64,000 nt of DNA from an uncultured Clostridia bacterium (GCA_934501535.1 CAKSUM010000003.1:1-64000); one strand, 5' to 3'; shown: positions 16,225 to 24,899, counted from the first letter of the stretch. Program-made: numbers and translations. Notes: a model not told the origin generated them from the sequence alone.

Positions 16225-18123
16225 TTATTCCAGTTCAAATGCGCCCGTGTAAAGCTGATAATACTTACCTTTTTTCGCAATCAGCTCATCATGGTTGCCG
16301 CTTTCAATAATTCTTCCCTGTTCCAAAACCATTATCTTATCGGCATTGCGCACCGTTGAAAGCCTGTGCGCAATTACGAACACCGTTCTGCCCTTCATCA
16401 GGCTGTCCATGCCTTTCTGAACAATAGCCTCCGTTCGCGTATCTATACTCGACGTTGCCTCGTCCAAAATCATAACCGGAGGATCGGCAACCGCCGCACG
16501 CGCAATTGCAATCAGCTGACGCTGTCCCTGTGACAGATTTGAGCCGTTATTTGCAAGCTCGGTATCATATCCGTCGGGCAGTCTGGTTATGAAATCGTCC
16601 GCACCGGCAAGCTGAGCCGCCTTGATACATTCTTCATCGGTTGCGTCGAGATTGCCGTAGCGTATATTTTCCATAACAGTTCCGGAAAACAGATTTGTTT
16701 CCTGTAAAACTATACCAAGTGAACGCCTTAGGTCGGATTTTTTGATTTTGTTTATATTTATCCCGTCATAGCGTATTTTTCCGTCGGCAATATCATAAAA
16801 CCGGTTAATAAGATTTGTAATAGTTGTTTTTCCGGCTCCCGTCGCGCCGACAAATGCCACCTTCTGTCCCGGCTCGGCACAAACTGTCACACCGTGTAGC
16901 ACGGTTTTATCTTCGGTATAGCCGAAATCAACATCAAACATGCGCACATCTCCGCAAAGCGGCGTATACGTTATGCTGCCGTCGCCGTGAGGGTGTTTCC
17001 ACGCCCATTCGCCGGTATGTTTTTTGCTCTCGGTAACCGTTCCGTCTGCGGCAATTTTAGCGTTGACAAGCGTAACATAACCTTCGTCATCCTCCGGCTT
17101 TTCGTCCATCAGCGAGAAAATACGGTCTGCACCTGCCATACCCATTACAATCGCATTAATCTGCTGAGTAAGCTGATTTATATTACCCGTAAACTGCTTT
17201 GTCATATTCAAAAACGGTACAACTATACTGATGTTAAACGCCATACGCGAAAAACTTATATTCGGCATGCCGGACACAAGGAATATTCCGCCTGCGATAG
17301 CAATAATAACGTAAAGCACGTTACCTATGTTCTGAATAATCGGCCCGAGGACGTTCGCATATGCATTTGCGCGGAAACTGTCCTCAAAAAGAGCGTCATT
17401 TACCTTATCGAAATCTTTTTTACATTCTTCCTCATGGCAGAAAACCTTAATTACCTTTTGTCCGTTCATCATTTCCTGAACAAAACCTTCTTCTCTGCCG
17501 AGAGATTTCTGCTGACGGATAAAATACTTCGCCGAACCGCCGCCTATTTTTTTCGTGACCTTCATCATAACGGCAACTCCGACAAGCAGCACCACCGTCA
17601 TCGGAATACTGTAATACAGCATTACGCCGAACACGCATATTACTACCGTACCTGCACGCAGAAGTGACGGAAATGACTGAGAAACCATCTGTCTGAGTGT
17701 GTCAATATCGTTTGTGTAATAGCTCATTATGTCGCCGTGTTTGTGCGTATCAAAATATTTAATCGGCAAATTCTGCATGCCGTTAAACATAGAACATCTG
17801 AGCTTTTTCAAAAATCCCTGAGTTATCACAGCCATCAGCTGGGCATAGAGCGTTGTAGCCGAAAGCGACAGAACATACACTACGGCAAGCGTTATTATCT
17901 GCGGCAAAATCTCTGCGTATGCACCGTTCCAATCACCTGCGGCAAAATACTTTTCGATTACCGCAATTACCTTTTGAATAAAAATATCCGGCACTGCAGC
18001 CGCCGCAGACGAAAACAGTATACAAAACAGCGTCAGCGGCACAAGCCTCGGGTAGTATGATACGAGCAGCTTCACGATGCGCAGCAGCACGTCTTTTTTA
18101 GGCTTTTTCATATTATTCTTCAT
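16225..18123 (-). CDS. ABC exporter, permease-ATPase fusion (TM288-like half)
   Basis: 632 aa. Six membrane helices (to about residue 330) are followed by an ATPase domain with Walker A GATGAGKTT, signature LSQGQRQ, Walker B VMILDEATSSID with catalytic Glu, and switch His in VIAHRLS. The canonical Glu/His together with the altered signature LSQGQ match the TM288 half of the TM287/288 exporter. An extra ~35-residue insertion (around TGEWAWKHPHGDGS) links the halves. ATG 18123 follows GGAGG and overlaps the upstream gene by 11 bases, as usual for such pairs. Substrates are probably drugs, lipids or peptides. Confidence 0.9.
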   Translation of the reverse strand: MKNNMKKPKKDVLLRIVKLLVSYYPRLVPLTLFCILFSSAAAAVPDIFIQKVIAVIEKYFAAGDWNGAYAEILPQIITLAVVYVLSLSATTLYAQLMAVITQGFLKKLRCSMFNGMQNLPIKYFDTHKHGDIMSYYTNDIDTLRQMVSQSFPSLLRAGTVVICVFGVMLYYSIPMTVVLLVGVAVMMKVTKKIGGGSAKYFIRQQKSLGREEGFVQEMMNGQKVIKVFCHEEECKKDFDKVNDALFEDSFRANAYANVLGPIIQNIGNVLYVIIAIAGGIFLVSGMPNISFSRMAFNISIVVPFLNMTKQFTGNINQLTQQINAIVMGMAGADRIFSLMDEKPEDDEGYVTLVNAKIAADGTVTESKKHTGEWAWKHPHGDGSITYTPLCGDVRMFDVDFGYTEDKTVLHGVTVCAEPGQKVAFVGATGAGKTTITNLINRFYDIADGKIRYDGININKIKKSDLRRSLGIVLQETNLFSGTVMENIRYGNLDATDEECIKAAQLAGADDFITRLPDGYDTELANNGSNLSQGQRQLIAIARAAVADPPVMILDEATSSIDTRTEAIVQKGMDSLMKGRTVFVIAHRLSTVRNADKIMVLEQGRIIESGNHDELIAKKGKYYQLYTGAFELE

Positions 18124-19858
18124 CGCTGTCGCCTCCGTTTCTCTGCTGCTCATACACCTCGCGGTAAATTTCGCTTCTTTCCAAAAGCTCACCGTGCGTT
18201 CCCATATCGGCAACATGTCCGCCGTCCATGACAATAATCATGTCCGCTTCTTCTACCGACGATATTCGCTGAGCAATTATTATCTTTGTCGTATCGGGAA
18301 TAAAGTCTTTAAATCCCTTTCGTATAAGCGCGTCGGTTTTGGTGTCAACCGCACTGGTAGAGTCGTCCAAAATCAGTATCTTGGGCTTCTTTAAAAGCGC
18401 ACGGGCTATACAAAGCCGCTGCTTCTGTCCGCCCGAAACGTTCGTTCCGCCCTGTTCTATGTGCGTATCATATCCGTCCGGGAAAGTATTTACAAATTCG
18501 TCCGCCTGTGCAAGACGGCATGCCTCGGCAATTTCTTCGTCGGTGGCATTTTCGTTTCCCCATTTCAGGTTATCCTTGATTGTACCCGAAAACAGCAAAT
18601 TTTTCTGAAGTACCATTGCAACTGCGTCGCGCAGGGTTTTAATGTCATAGTCCTTTACATCGACGCCCCCGACTTTCGCCGTGCCCGACGTTGTATCATA
18701 AAGGCGCGGAATAAGTTGTACGAGTGAAGATTTACTCGAACCGGTTCCGCCGATGATGCCGACCGTCATGCCCGATTTAATATGCAAATCAATATCGGAC
18801 AGTGCATTTTTCTTTGCTTTTTTTGAGTATTTAAAGCTTACGCCTTCGAAATCAACCGAACCGTCCTTAACGCTCATAACCGGGTTTTGCGGTTCGGTAA
18901 GCGCCGGAACCTCCTCCAAAACTTCGCATATACGCTTTGCGGATTCTGCCGACATGGTAATCATTACGTAAATCATTGACAGCATCATCAATGACATTAA
19001 AATCTGTACACCGTAGGTTATCATAGCGGAAAGCTGTCCGACATCGACCAGCGCACCGCGGCTTTGCACGATAAGCTTAGAGCCGACGAGCAATATAAAT
19101 AACGTGTTGAAATTCATGCAAAGAGTCATAAGCGGTGCGTTGAATGCAACTATGCGTTCCGCACGGGTGAAGTCGCCGCAAATATCCTCAGCTGCCGCAC
19201 CGAATTTTTTCTTTTCGTATTCTTCGCGCGAAAATCCCTTTACAACGCGCATTGCACGAACATTTTCTTCAATCGACTCATTCAGTTTGTCATACTTTTT
19301 AAACACACGGCGGAATGCAGGCATAGCCTTGCGGCTTATCAGAAAAAGACCGAATGCGAGCACCGGCACAACAATAACAAATGCCGTTGCCAGACTTCCT
19401 CCCATATAGTATGCCATAAAAATCGAGAAAATCATCATCAAAGGGCTTCTGATTGCCGTACGAATAATCATCATAAATGCCATCTGTACATTTGCTACAT
19501 CGGTTGTCATACGCGTCACAAGCGATGATGAAGAAAACTTATCAATATTTTCAAAGGTGTATGACTGGATTTTATGGAGCATATCGCGCCGCAAGTTTTT
19601 CGCAAAGCCGGCAGAAGATTTCGCACAGGTAAAGCCTGCCAATCCGCCGCATGCCAGCGAAAGACATGCCAGCAGTACCAGAACAAGACCGATTTTTAAA
19701 ATAGTGCTTACTTCCGTTCCCGCTTTTACAAGGTTTACAAGGTCAGCGGTTACAAACGGAATAATCGTTTCAATAACTGCTTCACCCAGAATAAGTATCA
19801 GCGTCCAGATTGCCGGTTTTTTATATTCGCGCACGCTTTCCGCAAGTTTTTTAAGCAT
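18113..19858 (-). CDS. ABC exporter, permease-ATPase fusion (TM287-like half)
   Basis: 581 aa. The six-helix membrane domain is followed by an ATPase domain with Walker A GGTGSSKSS, canonical signature VSGGQKQR, and the degenerate catalytic site: Walker B ILILDDSTSAVD has Asp instead of Glu and the switch reads IIAQRIS with Gln instead of His. These are the changes of the TM287 half, so the two proteins should form a heterodimer with one hydrolytic site. It is preceded by a structured leader with its own promoter, and AAAGGACGG lies before the ATG. Confidence 0.92.
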   Translation of the reverse strand: MLKKLAESVREYKKPAIWTLILILGEAVIETIIPFVTADLVNLVKAGTEVSTILKIGLVLVLLACLSLACGGLAGFTCAKSSAGFAKNLRRDMLHKIQSYTFENIDKFSSSSLVTRMTTDVANVQMAFMMIIRTAIRSPLMMIFSIFMAYYMGGSLATAFVIVVPVLAFGLFLISRKAMPAFRRVFKKYDKLNESIEENVRAMRVVKGFSREEYEKKKFGAAAEDICGDFTRAERIVAFNAPLMTLCMNFNTLFILLVGSKLIVQSRGALVDVGQLSAMITYGVQILMSLMMLSMIYVMITMSAESAKRICEVLEEVPALTEPQNPVMSVKDGSVDFEGVSFKYSKKAKKNALSDIDLHIKSGMTVGIIGGTGSSKSSLVQLIPRLYDTTSGTAKVGGVDVKDYDIKTLRDAVAMVLQKNLLFSGTIKDNLKWGNENATDEEIAEACRLAQADEFVNTFPDGYDTHIEQGGTNVSGGQKQRLCIARALLKKPKILILDDSTSAVDTKTDALIRKGFKDFIPDTTKIIIAQRISSVEEADMIIVMDGGHVADMGTHGELLERSEIYREVYEQQRNGGDSDEE

Positions 19859-19891
19859 AATATTATCCGTCCTTTCTTATGTATTTCACTT

Positions 19892-19960
19892 AAAAAAAGA
19901 GCATATTAAAAAGGTCACACGCCCTTTACAATATGCATTCGATGCATTAAAAGTATGCTC
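19892..19960 (-). terminator. Attenuator-like hairpin in the ABC exporter leader
   Basis: On the minus strand GAGCATA and TATGCTC close a structure that contains two smaller stems (ATGCAT-CGA-ATGCAT and AAAGG-GCGTGTG-ACCTTT-type), followed by seven T. It lies 34 bases before the first exporter gene and after the exporter's own promoter. Read-through must therefore be permitted under some condition. This is the layout of conditional terminators seen before multidrug ABC genes in Firmicutes. Confidence 0.65.
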
Positions 19961-20010
19961 CGAACCGTTTTTCGCGCATACATTTTAATCCAAAAAGACG
20001 AACGGCACAT
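19915..20010 (-). CDS. Possible leader peptide of the ABC exporter (31 aa)
   Basis: A 31-codon frame starts with MCRSSFWIKMYARKTVRS and ends within the loop of the attenuator-like hairpin. The first possible ATG in the predicted transcript is at 20010, and the ribosome site (GGGCGG) is poor. It is basic and rich in Arg/Met. If translated, a ribosome stalled on it could open the terminator, but this is inference from position only. Confidence 0.3.
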   Translation of the reverse strand: MCRSSFWIKMYARKTVRSILLMHRMHIVKGV

Positions 20011-20032
20011 GCGCCGCCCAACATCTTTATTC

Positions 20033-20061
20033 ATTTTAGCATAATATCCGGCATTTGTCAA
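20033..20061 (-). promoter_or_regulatory. Promoter of the ABC exporter operon
   Basis: Minus-strand TTGACA, 17 bases, TAAAAT. A second TTGACA lies nine bases further upstream. The start point would be near 20026, giving a leader of about 168 bases. Confidence 0.65.
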
Positions 20062-20161
20062 GGCTGTCAAAAATTGTTTACACTTAGTTAATATTTCCTC
20101 CGCCCGGGCATTATTCATATTATAACCGCATCGGATATTTGCATACATTTTGCAGAAAATA

Positions 20162-20193
20162 GCCGCAGCAAAATAATTTCATTCTGCTGCGGC
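20162..20193 (-). terminator. Terminator of ftsH
   Basis: A 9-bp stem GCCGCAGCA/TGCTGCGGC just after the ftsH stop, followed by a moderately T-rich tail on the minus strand. Confidence 0.6.
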
Positions 20194-20199
20194 ATACTG

Positions 20200-22146
20200 T
20201 TATTCATTTTCTTCCGGGGTAACTTCCTCCGCATTGACTTCCTCTGCGGTAATTTCCTGTTCCGGATTTTCCTGTTTGGATTTTTCCTCGCGTATTTCGT
20301 TTAAAATGTTCATAAACTGTTCGCCCGTGATTGTTTCGCGTTCAATCAAAAACTCCGCAATTCTGTTCAGCGCGTCCATGTTCGCACTCAGCAGTCCGAC
20401 AGCCTTTTCATGAGCGTCTTTTAAAACCTTGATAATTTCGTTATCAAGCTGAGTCTGAGTTTCCTCCGAGCAGTTCGGGACATTTCTGCCGTCAAGATAT
20501 TTACTCTGTGTTTTTTCAAGCGCCGTCATGCCGAATTTATCGCTCATTCCGTACTGCGCAATCATCGAGCGTGCCAAATCGTTTGCTCGTTCAATATCGT
20601 TCGCCGCGCCGGTTGTTTTGGTATTGAACACAATTTCTTCTGCGGCTCTTCCGGCAAGCAGAACGGTAATCTCATCAAGGATTTCGTCCTTGCTCATGAG
20701 GTACTTTTCCTCCTCCGGCATTTGCATCGTATAGCCCAGCGCACCCATTGTACGCGGAACAATTGTAATCTTCTGAACAGGGTCGGTATTTTTTTGAAGC
20801 GCGGTCGCAAGCGCGTGACCGACTTCGTGGTACGCCACAATTCTCTTTTCCTTATCGGATAAAATTCTGTCCTTTTTCTCCTTACCGGCAATGATTATTT
20901 CAACTGCCTCCATTAAATCCTCCTGGATTACAACGTTGCGTTTCATGCGAACTGCGCGCAATGCTGCTTCATTAACCATGTTAGCAAGGTCTGCGCCCAC
21001 TGCACCGCTCGTTGCGAGCGCAATTTCATGCAAATCTATGTCGGGCGACATCTTCACGTTCTTAATATGAACCTTCAGAATATCTTCTCTTCCCTTCAAA
21101 TCGGGCTTTTCGACAATAATGCGTCTGTCAAAGCGCCCGGGACGCAAAAGCGCTTTATCCAGAATTTCCGGTCGGTTTGTCGCCGCAAGGATAACAACGC
21201 CCCTTGACGAATCAAATCCGTCCATTTCGGACAGCAGCTGGTTTAAGGTTTGTTCTCTTTCATCATTTCCGCCGCCGTACTGACTGTCGCGGCTTTTTCC
21301 GATCGCGTCAATTTCATCGATAAATATTATACACGGAGCTTTTGCAGATGCCTGCTTAAACAAATCGCGCACGCGCGACGCTCCGACGCCGACAAACATC
21401 TCCACAAAATCCGAGCCTGAAATTGAAAAGAACGGCACATTTGCTTCTCCGGCAACCGCCTTGGCAAGCAACGTTTTTCCGGTACCGGGAGGTCCCACAA
21501 GCAGCGCACCCTTCGGTTGCTTTGCGCCGATTGCCATATATTTTGCAGGGTTATGCAGGAAATCCACAATTTCATCGAGTGACTCCTTAGCCTCCGCCTG
21601 TCCGGCAACGTCCGCAAAGGTTACTCCCGTTTTGTTTTCCATATACATCTTGGCGTTGGACTGACCTATTCCCATAATACCTCCGCCGCCCATCTTCTTG
21701 CCCATCGAGCGCATCAGTATACCGAAAAATCCGTATAAAAGCGCTATCGGCAATATCCAGCTCACCAAAAAATCGACAAACACATTGTTTTCATTCAGGC
21801 TGCGCTTAAATTTGACGTTGTGCTGTTCGAGCATAGCTTTTAAGTCGGGGTCATTTACATATCCCGTATAATACATAGCTTGCTGCGGCTCGGTCAGACC
21901 GTCGATTAAGGTACTGTTTTTTGTATCCTTTTTTTCATAAATTATAATTCTGTCCGACTTTATCTCTACCCTGTCAACCTTATCCGCTTCCACCATCTGA
22001 ACAAATTCATTGTAAAAAATCTCACGTTTCTGCGGGCTAACGAGAAAATTTAAAAGGTAGTTGAGTCCTATTGTTGCCGCAAGCGACAGTATTATAAAAT
22101 ACAGCATCGGCGATTTATTCTGCCGATTTTTATTATTATCATTCAT
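20200..22146 (-). CDS. ftsH: ATP-dependent zinc metalloprotease FtsH
   Basis: 648 aa. Two N-terminal membrane helices (MLYFIILSLAATIGLNYLL and LVSWILPIALLYGFFGIL) flank a periplasmic-side domain. The AAA domain follows with Walker A GPPGTGKT, Walker B IIFIDEID and second-region homology RPGRFDRR, then the M41 protease with zinc motif HEVGH. The tail is Glu-rich. FtsH is a membrane hexamer that degrades membrane and regulatory proteins. It is a single gene with its own promoter; the tilS-hpt genes often found upstream are absent here. Confidence 0.97.
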   Translation of the reverse strand: MNDNNKNRQNKSPMLYFIILSLAATIGLNYLLNFLVSPQKREIFYNEFVQMVEADKVDRVEIKSDRIIIYEKKDTKNSTLIDGLTEPQQAMYYTGYVNDPDLKAMLEQHNVKFKRSLNENNVFVDFLVSWILPIALLYGFFGILMRSMGKKMGGGGIMGIGQSNAKMYMENKTGVTFADVAGQAEAKESLDEIVDFLHNPAKYMAIGAKQPKGALLVGPPGTGKTLLAKAVAGEANVPFFSISGSDFVEMFVGVGASRVRDLFKQASAKAPCIIFIDEIDAIGKSRDSQYGGGNDEREQTLNQLLSEMDGFDSSRGVVILAATNRPEILDKALLRPGRFDRRIIVEKPDLKGREDILKVHIKNVKMSPDIDLHEIALATSGAVGADLANMVNEAALRAVRMKRNVVIQEDLMEAVEIIIAGKEKKDRILSDKEKRIVAYHEVGHALATALQKNTDPVQKITIVPRTMGALGYTMQMPEEEKYLMSKDEILDEITVLLAGRAAEEIVFNTKTTGAANDIERANDLARSMIAQYGMSDKFGMTALEKTQSKYLDGRNVPNCSEETQTQLDNEIIKVLKDAHEKAVGLLSANMDALNRIAEFLIERETITGEQFMNILNEIREEKSKQENPEQEITAEEVNAEEVTPEENE

Positions 22147-22185
22147 GACAAATTCCTTTCATTATCCAAAAAATCCCTTGTGTTA

Positions 22186-22214
22186 ATAATATCACAAATA
22201 AACCGCAGTGTCAA
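22186..22214 (-). promoter_or_regulatory. Promoter of ftsH
   Basis: Minus-strand TTGACA, 17 bases, TATTAT, about 40 bases before the ATG at 22146. Confidence 0.6.
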
Positions 22215-22304
22215 CGTTAAATTTGCTGTACCTATGTAATATCGGCAAATATTCACACTTTATTCATACCGTTAATAATGCTTTCATAAATACAGCGCCG
22301 CACG

Positions 22305-22335
22305 AAAAAAGGAAATACGCAAAAAACGAATTTCC
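22305..22335 (-). terminator. Terminator after the AbrB-like gene
   Basis: GGAAAT/ATTTCC stem with six T on the minus strand, eight bases after the stop at 22343. Confidence 0.65.
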
Positions 22336-22342
22336 CTGAAAT

Positions 22343-22591
22343 TTATTCTGCAAGATTTCGTACTTTTTTAATGCATGACGGACAGATAAATTTTCCGCCT
22401 ATTTCCGTCAAATCATCTTTCATGCCGCACAGCGCGCATGCATTATCCTCTTTTTCGAGAATAATTCTGTTATCCTCGGTATAAATATTCAATGCGTCAC
22501 GCGTGCCGATATTTAAGCCCTTTCTTATATCCTTTGGTATAACTACGCGTCCGAGCTCATCAATTGTTCTTTTTACTCCTGCCGATTTCAT
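22343..22591 (-). CDS. AbrB/SpoVT-type transcription factor with zinc ribbon
   Basis: 82 aa. The N-terminal swapped-hairpin domain reads RTIDELGRVVIPKDIRKGL, the hallmark of AbrB/SpoVT DNA-binding domains. The C-terminus has two Cys pairs (CALC and CPSC) forming a small zinc ribbon. Such regulators bind as dimers or tetramers and control transition-state or sporulation genes in Firmicutes; targets here are unknown. ATG 22591 has GGAGG upstream. It follows the PAP2 gene closely and may share its transcript. Confidence 0.85.
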   Translation of the reverse strand: MKSAGVKRTIDELGRVVIPKDIRKGLNIGTRDALNIYTEDNRIILEKEDNACALCGMKDDLTEIGGKFICPSCIKKVRNLAE

Positions 22592-22617
22592 TACAATTCC
22601 TCCGTTTATGTATTTTA

Positions 22618-23289
22618 TTACCTGTATGACAGTGTTTTCTGAGGCTTCTTCTCCCAATAAACAACAGGGTACACAGCAAGTCCCAGAACCACTGCCGCCG
22701 CAATATCAATTACCGAATGTTGCTTTAAAAACACCGTCGAAACGCTTATCAGAACGGTCATCACAAAAAAAGCAATACGCCATGGAAGACTGCCGAAAAC
22801 ACGGCTTTTTCTCGCCGCAAAGTATACCGCCATGGAACCGATAACATGCAGCGACGGACAGACATTCGTGTTTGTGTCGAACTGATACAAGCCTTTAACC
22901 GCTGCGGTAAAAATATTGTTTCTTGCAAATGCAACCGGGCGAAGCTCCTGCGACGTTGGGTATATGATATATATAAGCAGCGTCAGAGTATACGAAATAA
23001 TCGTATATCTTATATACCTTTTAAATGTCGGCACATCAAAGAAAAACGAATAAATCTGTATGCCGATTAAAAACACAAACCAAAACCAATACGGTATCAG
23101 AAAATATTCGCAAAACGGAATTTTATCGTCGAGAGCGCAGTAAACAACATGATAATTCATATTAAATACCCTCTCAAGGCAATAAAACGCTATGCCGAAA
23201 AGCGGCCAAAAAAGCAGCAGCTTAATGTGTTCAAATTCCGGCGTATTAATCTTATTTAAACGAAATGAACGGTAATCAACCATTTGCAT
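22618..23289 (-). CDS. PAP2-superfamily membrane phosphatase
   Basis: 223 aa, about six membrane segments. Phosphatase motifs: CPSLHVIGSM (Ser-x-His) and KQHSVIDIAAAVVLG (His-x-x-x-Asp), as in the lipid phosphatase/inositolphosphotransferase group PAP2_3. It probably removes a phosphate from a membrane lipid such as undecaprenyl or phosphatidate phosphate. It overlaps the CrtO-like gene by 14 bases; ATG 23289 and ATG 23283 are both possible. Confidence 0.8.
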   Translation of the reverse strand: MQMVDYRSFRLNKINTPEFEHIKLLLFWPLFGIAFYCLERVFNMNYHVVYCALDDKIPFCEYFLIPYWFWFVFLIGIQIYSFFFDVPTFKRYIRYTIISYTLTLLIYIIYPTSQELRPVAFARNNIFTAAVKGLYQFDTNTNVCPSLHVIGSMAVYFAARKSRVFGSLPWRIAFFVMTVLISVSTVFLKQHSVIDIAAAVVLGLAVYPVVYWEKKPQKTLSYR

Positions 23290-23758
23290 TTCTCTCCTCT
23301 CTTATCTTCAGCCTGTCTCTGAGTGAAATAAAATTCGGACGGTTGTACCTTTGTATGATTATATACGGTACATTTCCAAAAAGTACGTAAAGAACCGCAA
23401 GTACAATTCCGGTTCCGTCCTCCCAGATATTGTATATTCCTATGGAAAATACGCACAGCAAATAATGAATAAGCTCCGCAACGCACGATTCCTTAACGAG
23501 CTTGTCCACATCAGCCGCCGTAATATGAAGGTTTACCTTCTTTGGCATAAGCTTGTTTGGCAGCGTACTCATATCCGGAACACGTGATTTCCATTTCTTA
23601 ACATGTACTATATTATAAAGCTTTCCGCCTTTTTCCCATGAATAGGTTTTATACGGAAAACGGTTTTCATTAAACTTTTCCCGCGGAAGCGATAATCCGA
23701 AGAAAAAACATACCTGCCCTATGACTGCCATATATAAAACCGTCAGTAATATTTTCAT
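23276..23758 (-). CDS. CrtO-like (glycosyl-diaponeurosporenoate acyltransferase family) membrane protein
   Basis: 160 aa with an N-terminal helix (ILLTVLYMAVIGQVCFFFG) and C-terminal helices. The central part NRFPYKTYSWEKGGKLYN, KKWKSRVPDM and a helix with ESCVAELIHYLLC follows the pattern of the CrtO family: W-E-G-Y, W-K-x-x-P-D and E-x-C-x-A-E-x-x-H. Staphylococcal CrtO adds the fatty acyl chain to the carotenoid staphyloxanthin. No carotenoid genes are present here, so another lipid or glycolipid acceptor is likely. ATG 23758 follows AGGAGG. It is translationally coupled to the PAP2 gene. Confidence 0.6.
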   Translation of the reverse strand: MKILLTVLYMAVIGQVCFFFGLSLPREKFNENRFPYKTYSWEKGGKLYNIVHVKKWKSRVPDMSTLPNKLMPKKVNLHITAADVDKLVKESCVAELIHYLLCVFSIGIYNIWEDGTGIVLAVLYVLFGNVPYIIIQRYNRPNFISLRDRLKIREERNANG

Positions 23759-23887
23759 GCTTTTCCTCCTTTGCAAATATAAAAACTCACCGATATATTA
23801 TAACACAGCCTGTCCGAAAACTCAATAAAAATAATAAAATTATTTTTTCCCGAAAAGGAATATTCTGTAACTTTCCGGCAAACAAAG

Positions 23888-23914
23888 CAGAGCCGCAAAA
23901 GAATTACAGCTCTG
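23888..23914 (-). terminator. Terminator after the small Cys/Gly-rich gene
   Basis: CAGAGC/GCTCTG stem with a 15-base loop, followed on the minus strand by CTTTGTTT. Confidence 0.55.
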
Positions 23915-23940
23915 TTTTGTCTGAGTTTTATTTATGTTCA

Positions 23941-24099
23941 TCAGCAGCACGGGTCACAGCATGGGTCGCAGCAGTTGTTGTTATTTCCGCCCAGGAAATT
24001 ACCGTCACCGCAGCAGCAAAGTATCAGTACAATGATAATGAGCACCCAAATCCAGCCGCCGTCACCGTTTCCGCAGCCGTTACCTCCAAACAGTCCCAT
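23941..24099 (-). CDS. Small Cys/Gly-rich membrane protein (52 aa)
   Basis: 52 aa with AAAGGAGG before the ATG. The order is a Gly/Asn head (MGLFGGNGCGNGDGG), one hydrophobic helix (WIWVLIIIVLILCCC), a Gly/Asn linker, and a Cys tail with the repeat CCDPCCDPCC. Short Gly/Cys proteins with one helix of this layout recur in spore-forming Clostridia and are often linked to spores or metal binding, but no function is known. A terminator follows. Confidence 0.7.
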   Translation of the reverse strand: MGLFGGNGCGNGDGGWIWVLIIIVLILCCCGDGNFLGGNNNNCCDPCCDPCC

Positions 24100-24164
24100 A
24101 ATAACAAATTCCTCCTTTCAGCTTTATACTATACATTACGCTGAAACGAAAAATTTGTGCTTAA

Positions 24165-24449
24165 TTATATTTTCTTTTCCCAAAAAACAAACGTGCCGCC
24201 GTCCGTTTCGGTCAGGTGGAGCACATGTCTGCCCGAAGGTGTTGTGACAATACATGACCACCCTGTTTCGGTTTTGCATATTCCCGAATAAAATGCTTTG
24301 GGATAATGTGCGTCTATATACGCTGCAACAGCCTCATGCTGTCTTTTAAAGCGCATACCGTTAAAAATCCCTCTGCCCATATAAAATCTGTACGCTTCAA
24401 GCGCCGCAAGCCCTATAAGAACCGGCGCCTTGCCGATTTTTCTGCGCAT
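24165..24449 (-). CDS. Hypothetical protein, 94 aa
   Basis: Not recognised. A basic, mildly hydrophobic N-terminus (GKAPVLIGLAALEAYRFYMG) could be a membrane anchor. The rest is a small mixed domain with SGICKTETGWSCIVTTPSG and a C-terminal WEKKI. GGAGG precedes the ATG. It is 59 bases after the XRE regulator gene on the same strand, so it may be co-transcribed with it. Confidence 0.6.
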   Translation of the reverse strand: MRRKIGKAPVLIGLAALEAYRFYMGRGIFNGMRFKRQHEAVAAYIDAHYPKAFYSGICKTETGWSCIVTTPSGRHVLHLTETDGGTFVFWEKKI

Positions 24450-24508
24450 AATATCCCTCCGTTCCTACGCTGATGTGAACCTCCGTATAACCGTGCCCTG
24501 CGGCAGTT

Positions 24509-24895
24509 TTAGCTATTATCATCACCATTATCATCATTGTCATCATTATCAAATGATGAATACATTCTTTTTCTGAATTCATCAAGCAAAGCGGTTTCTC
24601 TTGTTTCTCCGCACATCGCCAGAATTTCATCAACCGACTTATTGCTGCGTTCGGCTAAAAATTCAATATCGTCCGGATCGTCCTTCAGACTGCCGTTTAT
24701 CAGGTATGAGAACGAAACTTCAAACATGCTGGAAATATCAGAAAGTACCCTCAAATCCGGCACTCGTTTACCGTCTTCATACGCGGCAACAGTCGCGCCG
24801 CTTTTGCCTATTATATCACCGAATTGCTGCTGTGTCATTCTGTATCTGCAGCGTATTTTTTTAATTCTTTTTCCAATTTCATTATCATCATGCAT
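24509..24895 (-). CDS. XRE-family helix-turn-helix regulator
   Basis: 128 aa. The HTH_3 domain covers residues ~8-65: IGKRIKKIRCRYRMTQQQFG, then GKSGATVAAYEDGKRVPD, then LRVLSDISSMFEVSFSYL. A middle segment of unknown role follows, and the protein ends in an acidic Asp/Asn-rich tail (DNDDNDDNGDD), encoded by simple GAT/AAT repeats. It starts five bases before the U32 gene stop, so it may belong to that transcript. The target is probably itself or the 94-aa gene. Confidence 0.85.
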   Translation of the reverse strand: MHDDNEIGKRIKKIRCRYRMTQQQFGDIIGKSGATVAAYEDGKRVPDLRVLSDISSMFEVSFSYLINGSLKDDPDDIEFLAERSNKSVDEILAMCGETRETALLDEFRKRMYSSFDNDDNDDNGDDNS

Positions 24896-24899
24896 AAGT

